A DNA stretch of 5,573 bases from Desulfobacterales bacterium (lineage in GTDB: Bacteria; Desulfobacterota; Desulfobacteria; Desulfobacterales; DAOWNP01), in NCBI GenBank assembly GCA_030149595.1, contig JASFBI010000152.1, positions 1-5,573 of the forward strand. The letters run 5' to 3'. Position 1 is the stretch's first letter; each line of letters opens with the position of its first letter. The notes below the pieces were generated by a model, which worked only from the letters and a program-made list of their open reading frames with translations, was not told where the DNA came from and made no database searches. The position numbers were made by a program, and so were the translations under genes. Shown piece after piece: positions 1 through 5,573 of this stretch.

Positions 1-705
1 TCTTTTTATGCTTTCAGTAAAAGCTGCAAAAACAGAAAGAGATTCTGTATAATACTCATTTGAAGCAGTTATACCGATAACATAGACATCCTCTTCATCA
101 CCTAATATATCCTTTATTTTTCTCTTTTCAGGTATCAGCACCATACTTTTTTGAGAGTCATCTCTATTTATGCTGATTGCAAGAGATTTTCCTTTGCTTT
201 TGGTTATTATTGTCCTCATTTCATCCCATTTGCAAACAGCAACTCCATCAATGGCAGTTATAATATCACCTTTTTTAAACCCTGCATTATATGCCGGCGT
301 ATTTTCTGAAACACTGCCCACAACAGGTTTTAAAATCACAACACCTGAAAACAAAAAAATCAGATAAAAAATAAAAACTGCAAGCAGCAGGTTAAACAAA
401 GGACCTGCTGCTACAATACAAAACCGTTTAAACAGAGATTTATGTGTAAAAGAGAGGGGGATTTCAGACGGATCAAGCTCTTCATCGGGTTCTTCCCCAA
501 CCATTTTCACATACCCTCCAAGGGGTATTGCAGACACCCTGTAATCCGTAAGCCCCACCTTTTTTCCAAAAATTTTCGGCCCAAATCCCAGTGAAAATTT
601 TAAAACTCCAACTCCAAAAAAACGGGCAACTATAAAATGCCCAAATTCATGAACAAAAACCAAAACACCAAGAACAATAATAAATGCAAAAAAGTTTGTT
701 GTCAT
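1..705 (-). CDS. rseP: RseP-type site-2 intramembrane zinc metalloprotease, 3'-truncated by window edge
   Basis: This is the N-terminal 235 residues of an M50-family site-2 protease, a polytopic inner-membrane enzyme. In E. coli RseP cleaves the anti-sigma factor RseA and leftover signal peptides. I translated the frame codon by codon from ATG at 705 to base 1 and it is fully open. TM1 (about residues 5-25) carries the zinc-binding HEFGH motif (19-23; E20 is the catalytic base). GGYVKM (63-68) is the conserved membrane-reentrant hairpin motif. AAGPLFNLLLAVF starts TM2 at about residue 99. A PDZ domain begins near 121 (KPVVGSV...NAGFKKGDIITAIDG). The second zinc-ligand motif (NxxPxxxLDG) and the C-terminal membrane segments lie beyond the window. 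A modest Shine-Dalgarno, AGGGA (709-713), sits 3 bases before the ATG. The gene follows dxr after 76 bases, as in many proteobacterial-type clusters. The identification is secure, but the physiological substrate cannot be told from sequence. Confidence 0.95.
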   Translation of the reverse strand, partial: MTTNFFAFIIVLGVLVFVHEFGHFIVARFFGVGVLKFSLGFGPKIFGKKVGLTDYRVSAIPLGGYVKMVGEEPDEELDPSEIPLSFTHKSLFKRFCIVAAGPLFNLLLAVFIFYLIFLFSGVVILKPVVGSVSENTPAYNAGFKKGDIITAIDGVAVCKWDEMRTIITKSKGKSLAISINRDDSQKSMVLIPEKRKIKDILGDEEDVYVIGITASNEYYTESLSVFAAFTESIKR

Positions 706-742
706 TTTTCCCTGATTTTTTTTATGGTATTAATAATTTGCA

Positions 743-756
743 TGACCGCGAGGTCA
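743..756. repeat. Small GC-rich inverted repeat (hairpin) in dxr-rseP gap
   Basis: TGACC (743-747) and GGTCA (752-756) form a perfect 5-bp stem around a 4-base loop, GCGA on the + strand and TCGC on the transcribed minus strand. It is the only GC-rich patch in the 76-base gap between dxr and rseP. No T-tract follows it in the direction of transcription, so it does not look like an intrinsic terminator. It could be a processing site, a protein-binding site or chance. No function is assigned. Confidence 0.35.
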
Positions 757-781
757 CAACAAAACATGAAAAACATATGGA

Positions 782-1945
782 TTATTTTTCCAATGATTTA
801 ATAATATCTTCTGCCTGTTTTCTACCAAAAGAATCTGCTTTTATTATATCTTCCAAACAGGGAGTATTGATAATTTCATGTTTATTCATTGTTAATTCAT
901 TTACAGTGGAAATATCTGTAAATGCCAGTTTATTATCTAAAAAAGCAGAAACAGATGCTTCATTTGCTGCATTTAAAACAGCTGGCATAGATCCGCCTAA
1001 ATCACATGCCGTATAAGCCAGAGCCAGACATTTAAATTTATTATTATCAGGCCTTTTAAAATTTAAGGATCCAAGTTCAAAAAAATCAGGCACAGGCTGA
1101 TTCAATGCCAATCTATCAGGATGTGACATTGCATAGGCAATAGCTGTTTTCATATCAGGCACGCCCATCTGAGCCATAACAGCACCATCTTTATATGCAA
1201 CCATGGAGTGTACAATACTCTCAGGATGAACAACAACTTCTATAAGATTCTGATTAACACCAAAAAGATGCTTTGCCTCTATTACCTCAAGTCCCTTATT
1301 CATCATGGTTGCTGAATCTATACTTATTTTTTTGCCCATTTCCCATGTGGGATGAGCTAAAGCATCTTCAGGTTTTATATTTAAAAACTCATCCACAGGT
1401 AAATCAAAAAAAGGTCCCCCTGATGCTGTAAGCAAAATCTTTGAGATCTCGCTAAAATTATGACCTGATATGCACTGAAAAATAGCACTGTGTTCACTAT
1501 CCACAGGAAGAATATTAACTCTGTTTTTCTTAGCCAGGTCCATTACTATTTCTCCGGCCATCACCAAAGTTTCCTTGTTTGCAAGTGCAATATTTTTTTT
1601 TGCTTTAATTGCCTCTACAGTGGGAATAAGCCCTGCGCTTCCAACCATTGCCGAGACAACCATATCTGTTAAATCACAGGTAGCAGCCTCAATATAACCT
1701 GACTTTCCCCACATGATTTTGGTTTTTGTGTTTTTACCAATACGTTTTTTTAAATCATCAGCATAATTTTCATCAAAAACAACAGCTATCTCAGGGCAGA
1801 ACATATTTATCTGCTTAGAAAAAAGATCAACATTTGATTTCGCTGTCATACAAACCACAGAAAACATATCAGGAAACATCTCAACTATCTTTAATGTATT
1901 TCTGCCAATAGAGCCTGTTGCCCCAAGAATAGATAACTGTTTCAT
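782..1945 (-). CDS. dxr: 1-deoxy-D-xylulose 5-phosphate reductoisomerase
   Basis: Dxr (IspC) is the cytoplasmic enzyme that converts 1-deoxy-D-xylulose 5-phosphate to 2-C-methyl-D-erythritol 4-phosphate using NADPH and a divalent metal. It is the committed step of the MEP isoprenoid pathway. The 387-residue product has the family length (E. coli about 398). The NADPH-binding GATGSIG is at 8-14 and ALANKETLVMAGE at 120-132. The metal ligands are D149 and E151 in PVDSEHSAIFQC and E220 in MNKGLEVIEA, matching E. coli D150, E152 and E231. The substrate-loop HPTWEMG is at 198-204. The open frame extends upstream to 2002, but the ATG at 1945 places MKQLSILGATGSIG at the expected N-terminus. It starts one base after the cdsA stop (TAAGATG), so coupled translation is likely. 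AAGGA (1960-1964) lies 14 bases upstream, rather far for a ribosome site. Products of this pathway feed the prenyl diphosphates used by UppS, encoded two genes upstream. Confidence 0.97.
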   Translation of the reverse strand: MKQLSILGATGSIGRNTLKIVEMFPDMFSVVCMTAKSNVDLFSKQINMFCPEIAVVFDENYADDLKKRIGKNTKTKIMWGKSGYIEAATCDLTDMVVSAMVGSAGLIPTVEAIKAKKNIALANKETLVMAGEIVMDLAKKNRVNILPVDSEHSAIFQCISGHNFSEISKILLTASGGPFFDLPVDEFLNIKPEDALAHPTWEMGKKISIDSATMMNKGLEVIEAKHLFGVNQNLIEVVVHPESIVHSMVAYKDGAVMAQMGVPDMKTAIAYAMSHPDRLALNQPVPDFFELGSLNFKRPDNNKFKCLALAYTACDLGGSMPAVLNAANEASVSAFLDNKLAFTDISTVNELTMNKHEIINTPCLEDIIKADSFGRKQAEDIIKSLEK

Positions 1946-1946
1946 C

Positions 1947-2755
1947 TTAAAATATATATTCCTTAAAAATATAAATAACCGGTGCTGCAAAAATAAGGGC
2001 ATCTATTCTGTCTAATATGCCGCCATGTCCTGGAAGTATAGAGCCTGAATCTTTAATATTGGCTGCTCTTTTTAATACTGACTCAAAAAGATCCCCAACT
2101 TGCCCAAAAGCCCCTGATAAAACTGACATAATAAGCAGGCCTGCCAAGTTATAGTCTGAGAAAAAAAACCGGTAAAAAACAAGTGTAATAATTATATTGG
2201 AAATAATTCCACCAACAGCACCTGCTACAGTTTTACCAGGACTTACCCAGGGACAGAGTTTTTTTTTACCAAAAAACCTGCCCCCGTAAAAAGCCCCTGT
2301 ATCCCCTGAAAAAACCAGTGCGAGAAGAAAAAAAATCCAGACAATCCCATCAGAACTATTTCTAATAAGAACAAAAAAACCAAGAAGTACAGGTATATAA
2401 AAAACACCCTGTATCTGTTTTAAAAAAAGCTCAGATACCCTCTGGTTCACCCTGAACACAATCAAAGAATAAAACGCTGCTGTTATAAAATTTACATATA
2501 AGATTATAATAACTGCATCAAACTTTTAAAATAGGATGCCAGAATAATCAAACAGCCTGCAATAAAGCCCAAAAAAGGTATGAAACCAAACACCTTAAAA
2601 TCTGTATTTGACAGAACAATTTTATAATACTCAAATAGTGATACAATACAAACAAAACAGATAAAAACTGTAAATAAAAATGCCCCCCCTTTTAAAATAA
2701 GAAAAATAAGCAAAGGAAGGGCAACAAGACTTGTAATCCATCTTTTAAGGTGCAT
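1947..2755 (-). CDS. cdsA: Phosphatidate cytidylyltransferase (CDP-diglyceride synthase), interrupted by a frameshift
   Basis: CdsA is an integral inner-membrane enzyme that makes CDP-diacylglycerol from phosphatidic acid and CTP, the branch point for phospholipid synthesis. The reading frame is broken. ATG 2755 to a stop at 2504 gives an 83-residue N-terminal piece (MHLKRWITSL, then hydrophobic segments). The C-terminal part continues in another frame to TAA at 1947-1949. That second frame opens right after a TAA at 2526-2528 and reads KFDAVIIILYVNFITAAFYSLIVF without interruption into the recognisable CdsA body. Adding one base in the TTTTAAAA run (2524-2531) restores a 269-residue protein of normal family length. 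In that numbering SGDTGA is at 150-155, VSPGKTVAG at 171-179, and the family signature SVLKR...KDSG...LPGHGG.LDRID at 226-252. All expected motifs survive, and there is no other decay. I infer a sequencing indel or very recent mutation. It lies between uppS and dxr, with a 1-base gap to dxr. Confidence 0.9.
2524..2531 (-). other. Frameshift site inside cdsA (TTTTAAAA run)
   Basis: On the coding strand the run reads TTTTAAAA. The upstream frame reads TAT TTT AAA AGT and soon stops at 2504-2506. The downstream CdsA frame reads AAG TTT GAT. The shift is equivalent to one missing base, most simply one A from an A5 tract. The run does not fit the canonical X XXY YYZ slippery heptamer, because re-pairing would put tRNA-Lys on TAA. 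Confidence 0.8.
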
Positions 2756-2759
2756 ATTA

Positions 2760-2776
2760 ATTCAACTACCTTGAAT
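2760..2776. repeat. Inverted repeat (hairpin) just upstream of the cdsA start
   Basis: ATTCAA (2760-2765) and TTGAAT (2771-2776) form a perfect 6-bp AT-rich stem with a 5-base loop (GGTAG on the mRNA strand). It ends 4 bases before the cdsA ATG. The only Shine-Dalgarno-like bases for cdsA, AAGG (2769-2772 region), fall partly in the stem and partly in the loop. A role in tuning CdsA translation is possible but unproven. In such AT-rich DNA a repeat this short can arise by chance. Confidence 0.35.
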
Positions 2777-2825
2777 CTATATCAATTATCTAAATAAAAA
2801 ACTTTTATATTTCCAGAATCTTTAT

Positions 2826-3554
2826 TTAACCTGCAACACGGCCATACCTTCGTTCACGATTTTGATAATTTTTTAATATATCAATATACTCTTTTTCATC
2901 AAAATCAGGCCACAGTGTATCTGTTATAAAAATCTCAGAATATGCAATTTGCCATAAAAGAAAATTACTTATACGCATCTCCCCACTTGTTCTTATCAAC
3001 AGATCAGGATCTGGTATACCTTTTGTGTACAGATGTGCCGCTATATAATCAGGAGATATTTTATCAGGATCAATTTCACCATTTTTCACTTTACCCGAAA
3101 TAACACGTACCATAGATGTAATCTCTTCCCTTGAACCATAGCTAAGAGCAAGATTAAGCTGCATTCCTGTATTATTTTTAGTAGCTTCAACTGTTTTTTC
3201 TGCAATATTTACTACATCTTCGGGCAGACGTTTAAGCTGCCCTACAATATAAAGCCTTATATTATTTTCCTGCATTAAAGAGAGTTCAGATCTTAAAAAA
3301 TTTTTTAAAATCAACATCAGTGCCTGAATCTCTTTTTTAGGCCGCTGCCAGTTTTCCGTAGAAAAAGCAAAGAGAGTTAAATAGGAGATACCAATTTTCT
3401 TGCTGACTTTAACAATATCCCTTACAACCTGAGTGCCTTTTTCATGGCCCCTCACCCTGTTTAATATTCTTTTTTTTGCCCACCTGCCATTGCCATCCAT
3501 AATAATTGCCACATGTGCAGGGAGCTTATTTTTATTCAGATCAAAGTTTTCCAT
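2826..3554 (-). CDS. uppS: Undecaprenyl (polyprenyl) diphosphate synthase, cis-prenyltransferase
   Basis: UppS is a cytoplasmic cis-prenyltransferase that adds isopentenyl units to farnesyl diphosphate, giving the C55 lipid carrier for peptidoglycan and O-antigen. The 242-residue protein has normal family length and all hallmark regions. HVAIIMDGNGRWAK is at 14-27, with catalytic D20 equivalent to E. coli D26. RGHEKG is at 35-40 and FSTENWQRP at 64-72. RTSGEMRISNF is at 188-198, with the diphosphate-binding arginines R188 and R194, followed by AYSEI, where E207 matches E. coli E213. The six-residue offset from E. coli is constant across these sites. ATG 3554 is the only sensible start, since an in-frame TGA lies just upstream. 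It begins 11 bases after the frr stop, and no Shine-Dalgarno is visible (TAAAATCTGCC precedes the ATG), so translation probably depends on ribosomes finishing frr. Isoprene units come from the MEP pathway that includes dxr, downstream. Confidence 0.96.
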   Translation of the reverse strand: MENFDLNKNKLPAHVAIIMDGNGRWAKKRILNRVRGHEKGTQVVRDIVKVSKKIGISYLTLFAFSTENWQRPKKEIQALMLILKNFLRSELSLMQENNIRLYIVGQLKRLPEDVVNIAEKTVEATKNNTGMQLNLALSYGSREEITSMVRVISGKVKNGEIDPDKISPDYIAAHLYTKGIPDPDLLIRTSGEMRISNFLLWQIAYSEIFITDTLWPDFDEKEYIDILKNYQNRERRYGRVAG

Positions 3555-3565
3555 GGCAGATTTTA

Positions 3566-4123
3566 TTAAAATTCAAGAATCTCTTTCTCTTTTATTTTAT
3601 ATTGCTGGTCTATTTTTCCAATAAACTTATCTGTTATTTTTTGCACTTCGTCCTGGGCACCAAACATCTCATCTTCTGAAATATCGCTATCTTTTTTCAA
3701 ACTCTTTAAATTATCAACAGAGTCTCTTCTGATATTTCTTACAGCTACCTTGTATTTTTCCATGAGTTTTTGTGCCATCTTAACAATCTCTTTCCTTCGT
3801 TCCTGGGTTAACGGCGGCACAGAAATTCTGATAAGTTTACCGTCATTTGAAGGAGTAAGACCGAGATTTGCTTTTAGTATGGCTTTTTCAATATTCTTGA
3901 TCAGGGTTGCATCCCACGGCTGAACATTTATTAACCTGCTTTCTGGAATCGAAACTGACGACATTTGATTTAATGGTGTAGGAGTACCGTAATAATCAAC
4001 TTTTACAGAATCTAAAAGAGATAACGAAGCCCGCCCTGTCCTAACCCTTTTCAGTTCATTATCAAAAGAGACTAACGATTTTTCCATCTTGTTTTCTGTT
4101 TCATCGTATATGGAATTTATCAT
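3566..4123 (-). CDS. frr: Ribosome recycling factor
   Basis: RRF, a cytoplasmic protein, splits post-termination ribosomes together with EF-G. The 185-residue length equals that of E. coli RRF. The sequence follows the family throughout: an N-terminal helix with ELKRVRTGRAS (23-33), the beta-rich domain II (YYGTPTPLNQMSSVSIPESRLINVQPWD, 44-71), and the C-terminal three-helix-bundle arm with PPLTQERRKEIVK (103-115) and VRNIRRDS (128-135). R129 and R132 match the functionally critical arginines of E. coli RRF. ATG 4123 has a good Shine-Dalgarno, AGGAG (4130-4134), 6 bases upstream. Unlike its neighbours it follows a long 179-base gap after pyrH that carries a promoter candidate. It may therefore have its own start of transcription in addition to read-through. 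It ends with TAA 11 bases before uppS. Confidence 0.97.
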   Translation of the reverse strand: MINSIYDETENKMEKSLVSFDNELKRVRTGRASLSLLDSVKVDYYGTPTPLNQMSSVSIPESRLINVQPWDATLIKNIEKAILKANLGLTPSNDGKLIRISVPPLTQERRKEIVKMAQKLMEKYKVAVRNIRRDSVDNLKSLKKDSDISEDEMFGAQDEVQKITDKFIGKIDQQYKIKEKEILEF

Positions 4124-4129
4124 GAAATT

Positions 4130-4134
4130 CTCCT
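4130..4134 (-). promoter_or_regulatory. Shine-Dalgarno of frr
   Basis: AGGAG on the minus strand, 6 bases before the ATG. It is the best-placed ribosome site in the window and confirms the frr start. Confidence 0.75.
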
Positions 4135-4148
4135 GATTTTCTTAAAGT

Positions 4149-4157
4149 ATTATAACA
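4149..4157 (-). promoter_or_regulatory. Candidate extended -10 promoter for frr
   Basis: The minus strand reads TGTTATAAT, a perfect match to the sigma-70 extended -10 consensus TGnTATAAT. Transcription would start near 4142, leaving a leader of about 19 bases that includes the frr Shine-Dalgarno. The -35 position (about 4171-4177) shows only T-rich sequence, but extended -10 promoters tolerate a weak -35. The gap is very AT-rich, and a second plain TATAAT lies at 4191-4196, so a chance match cannot be excluded. Confidence 0.5.
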
Positions 4158-4207
4158 TTTTTTAGGAATAAAAAACGCAGATAAAATAATATTATAGATT
4201 CCAGATA

Positions 4208-4227
4208 GATAATTTAACAGAATTATC
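4208..4227. repeat. AT-rich inverted repeat in pyrH-frr gap
   Basis: GATAATT (4208-4214) and AATTATC (4221-4227) form a 7-bp stem with a 6-base loop. Each arm has only one G or C, and no T-tract follows on either strand, so it is not a convincing terminator. The rest of the 179-base gap (4124-4302) holds the promoter candidate and a 10-base palindrome ATCTATAGAT (4289-4298). I see no gene in it. Confidence 0.3.
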
Positions 4228-4302
4228 AGTAATAATCGTTATAATACCTATTCTGCCTGCAGCCTTATAAAGTTTAATTATCTGAAAAATCTATAGATAC
4301 AC

Positions 4303-5028
4303 TTACTCTATACCAAAAATTCTGGTACCTATTCTTTCACCACAAATTACTTTTTTAATATTTCCAGAATCGCCCATACTAAAAACATTAATGGGTAGAT
4401 TATTGTCCATAGCAAGAGATATGGCAGTCATATCCATTATATGAAGCTGACGCTCCAGTACCTGCCGATAGCCTATCTCTTTAATAAAACATGCGTCCTT
4501 ATTAATTACCGGATCAGAATCATATACACCATTTACTTTGGTCGCTTTAAGTAAAATATCAGCATGTATCTCCTGAGCTCTCAAAACCGCTGCTGTATCA
4601 GTAGTAAAATAAGGATTCCCTGAACCTGCAGCAAAAATAACAACCCTGCCCTTCTCAAGATGTCTTACAGCTTTTCTTAATATATAAGGCTCTGCAACTT
4701 CATGCATATTTATAGCTGTCTGAACTCTGGTATGAACACCTTTATTTTCAAGAGCATCCTGTAAAGCCAGACTGTTTATAACTGTCGCAAGCATTCCCAT
4801 ATGATCAGCTGATACTCTGTCCATACCGTAGGAACTTGCAGCAACACCTCTGAAAATATTTCCGCCGCCAACAACAATAGCAAGTTCAACACCTCCAAGC
4901 TCAACAACAGATATTACCTCATCTGCTACATACCCCATTACGTCAGGGCTTATCCCGAAGCTCTGACTACCCATCAGAGCTTCTCCGCTTAATTTCAATA
5001 AAACCCTTTTATATTTATATAATTTCAA
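4303..5028 (-). CDS. pyrH: UMP kinase (uridylate kinase)
   Basis: PyrH phosphorylates UMP to UDP with ATP in the cytoplasm. It is the bacterial hexameric enzyme of the amino-acid-kinase fold, unrelated to eukaryotic UMP/CMP kinases. The 241 residues equal the E. coli length. Visible motifs are KLSGE (12-16), the phosphate-binding GGGNIFRG (54-61), [13 protein letters not shown] (70-82), [13 protein letters not shown] (135-147; UMP binding) and [13 protein letters not shown] (161-173; nucleotide-binding loop). The start codon is TTG at 5028. No ATG or GTG lies between the upstream tsf stop and the conserved [12 protein letters not shown], and the TTG gives the usual N-terminal length. AGGAG (5041-5045) overlaps the last codons of tsf, 12 bases upstream. 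AAAGG (5032-5036) is closer, at 3 bases. Only 7 bases separate it from the tsf stop, so the two are surely cotranscribed. UDP made here feeds nucleic acid and nucleotide-sugar synthesis. Confidence 0.97.
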   Translation of the reverse strand: MKLYKYKRVLLKLSGEALMGSQSFGISPDVMGYVADEVISVVELGGVELAIVVGGGNIFRGVAASSYGMDRVSADHMGMLATVINSLALQDALENKGVHTRVQTAINMHEVAEPYILRKAVRHLEKGRVVIFAAGSGNPYFTTDTAAVLRAQEIHADILLKATKVNGVYDSDPVINKDACFIKEIGYRQVLERQLHIMDMTAISLAMDNNLPINVFSMGDSGNIKKVICGERIGTRIFGIE

Positions 5029-5035
5029 AGGCCTT

Positions 5036-5573
5036 TTATTCTCCTAACTGAAATCGTGCAAATTTACTGATCTTAATATTCTCTCCAATTTTTCCTATTG
5101 TATCTGTCAAATAATCAGATATAGAAATAGAAGGATCTTTAACATAAGCCTGATTCAGAAGGCAGTTCTCTTTAAAAAATTTTTTCAGTTTTCCTTCTGC
5201 AATTTTTTCCAGCATATTTTCAGGTTTACCCAACTCCTTGGCCTGCCCCATGTAAATCTCTTTTTCCTTTGCAACAATTTCAGCAGAAACATCTTCAGGG
5301 ATCAACGCAATAGGATTTGCAGCTGCTATATGCATTGCAATATCTTTGGCAAATTTTACAAAACCTTCATTTTTTGCAACAAAATCCGATTCACAGTTAA
5401 CTTCCACAAGAACACCGATCTTGCCTCCCATATGGATATATGACTGTACAACTCCCTCACTTGTATACCTGCCTGATCTTTTTTGAGCAGGAGCCATACC
5501 TTTTTTTCTCACAAGCTATAACGCCTTTGTAAAATCACCATCACAATCAGCTAAAGAAGCTTTACACACCATA
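5036..5573 (-). CDS. tsf: Translation elongation factor Ts, 5'-truncated by window edge and interrupted by an in-frame TAG
   Basis: EF-Ts is the cytoplasmic guanine-nucleotide exchange factor for EF-Tu. From GTG 5512 an uninterrupted 158-residue stretch runs to TAA at 5036-5038. It includes RKKGMA, the EF-Tu-contacting core [12 protein letters not shown] (whose D-F corresponds to E. coli D80-F81), and a C-terminal region ending [12 protein letters not shown]. The same frame continues upstream of this GTG to the edge as [18 protein letters not shown], then TAG, then LVRKKGMA. This matches the usual N-terminal UBA-like helix region (GMMDCKKAL...GDF.KAI..LRKKGLA). The gene therefore extends beyond the window, and the GTG at 5512 is not the true start. 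About 25 more N-terminal residues would lie outside, giving about 200 in total, a short Thermus-like EF-Ts. Apart from the TAG and a V where the family has D (5567-5569), the protein looks intact. It sits 7 bases before pyrH, as expected for rpsB-tsf-pyrH clusters. Confidence 0.9.
5516..5518 (-). other. In-frame amber codon within tsf
   Basis: The codon is TAG, between GCG TTA and CTT GTG. Family members usually have a charged residue here (E, D or K), and GAG or AAG to TAG is a single base change. It lies 56 bases from the window edge. Confidence 0.85.

Noticed and set aside
170..367. Plus-strand open frame of 65 codons
   Set aside because: It lies fully opposite the rseP PDZ region, has no recognisable motif, and is a shadow of the real gene.
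684..1016. Plus-strand open frame of 110 codons opposite the rseP start and dxr end
   Set aside because: Its sequence has no family likeness and it overlaps the well-conserved C-terminus of dxr in antisense.
1490..1672. Plus-strand open frame of 60 codons
   Set aside because: It is antisense to the catalytic core of dxr and is explained as a shadow.
2524..2531. Programmed -1 ribosomal frameshift in cdsA
   Set aside because: TTTTAAAA does not match the X XXY YYZ pattern in the required frame, and no such recoding is established for cdsA.
3433..3624. Plus-strand open frame of 63 codons with hydrophobic residues
   Set aside because: It is antisense to the uppS N-terminus. The hydrophobicity follows from the complement of AT-rich, lysine-rich codons.
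4289..4298. 10-base palindrome ATCTATAGAT just after the pyrH stop
   Set aside because: It has no loop or T-tract, so it is not an intrinsic terminator. A palindrome this short and AT-rich is easily due to chance.
5516..5518. Selenocysteine as explanation of the tsf stop
   Set aside because: The codon is UAG, not UGA, and EF-Ts has no known selenocysteine site.
1..5573. tRNA, rRNA, CRISPR array, insertion sequence or phage genes
   Set aside because: On reading both strands I saw no array of repeats, transposase motif or tRNA cloverleaf. Coding sequence of seven housekeeping genes accounts for nearly all bases.

Overview
The window is one stretch of a conserved bacterial housekeeping cluster. 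All genes are read on the minus strand, in the order tsf (5' part missing) - pyrH - frr - uppS - cdsA - dxr - rseP (3' part missing). The DNA is AT-rich (roughly mid-30s % GC by eye), and coding sequence fills nearly everything. The gene order, the short EF-Ts without the long E. coli-type insertion, and the CdsA N-terminus (MHLKRWITSL) resemble low-GC Desulfobacterota, perhaps Desulfobacterales. This placement is an inference from recall, not a computed phylogeny. All six complete gene ends in the window use TAA.

Layout in transcription order, from high to low coordinates. 5573-5036: most of tsf, interrupted by an in-frame TAG at 5516-5518. 7-base gap. 5028-4303: pyrH with a TTG start. 179-base gap holding an extended -10 promoter candidate. 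4123-3566: frr. 11-base gap. 3554-2826: uppS with no visible Shine-Dalgarno. 70-base gap with a hairpin in front of cdsA. 2755-1947: cdsA, split by a one-base frameshift near 2524-2531. 1-base gap. 1945-782: dxr. 76-base gap with a small GC-rich hairpin. 705-1: the first 235 residues of rseP.

The genes link translation (EF-Ts, ribosome recycling factor), pyrimidine nucleotide supply (UMP kinase), isoprenoid and undecaprenyl-phosphate synthesis (Dxr, UppS), phospholipid precursor synthesis (CdsA) and envelope-stress or membrane proteolysis (RseP). In many bacteria these genes sit together as a growth and envelope operon.

No mobile element, CRISPR array, tRNA, rRNA or unknown gene system is visible. 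The real anomalies are two gene-breaking lesions in genes expected to be essential: an amber codon in tsf only 56 bases from the window edge, and a frameshift at a TTTTAAAA run in cdsA. Sequencing or assembly error is the simplest reading of both. A recoded UAG (for example a pyrrolysine-using lineage) and true mutation remain open. I see no convincing undescribed system here.
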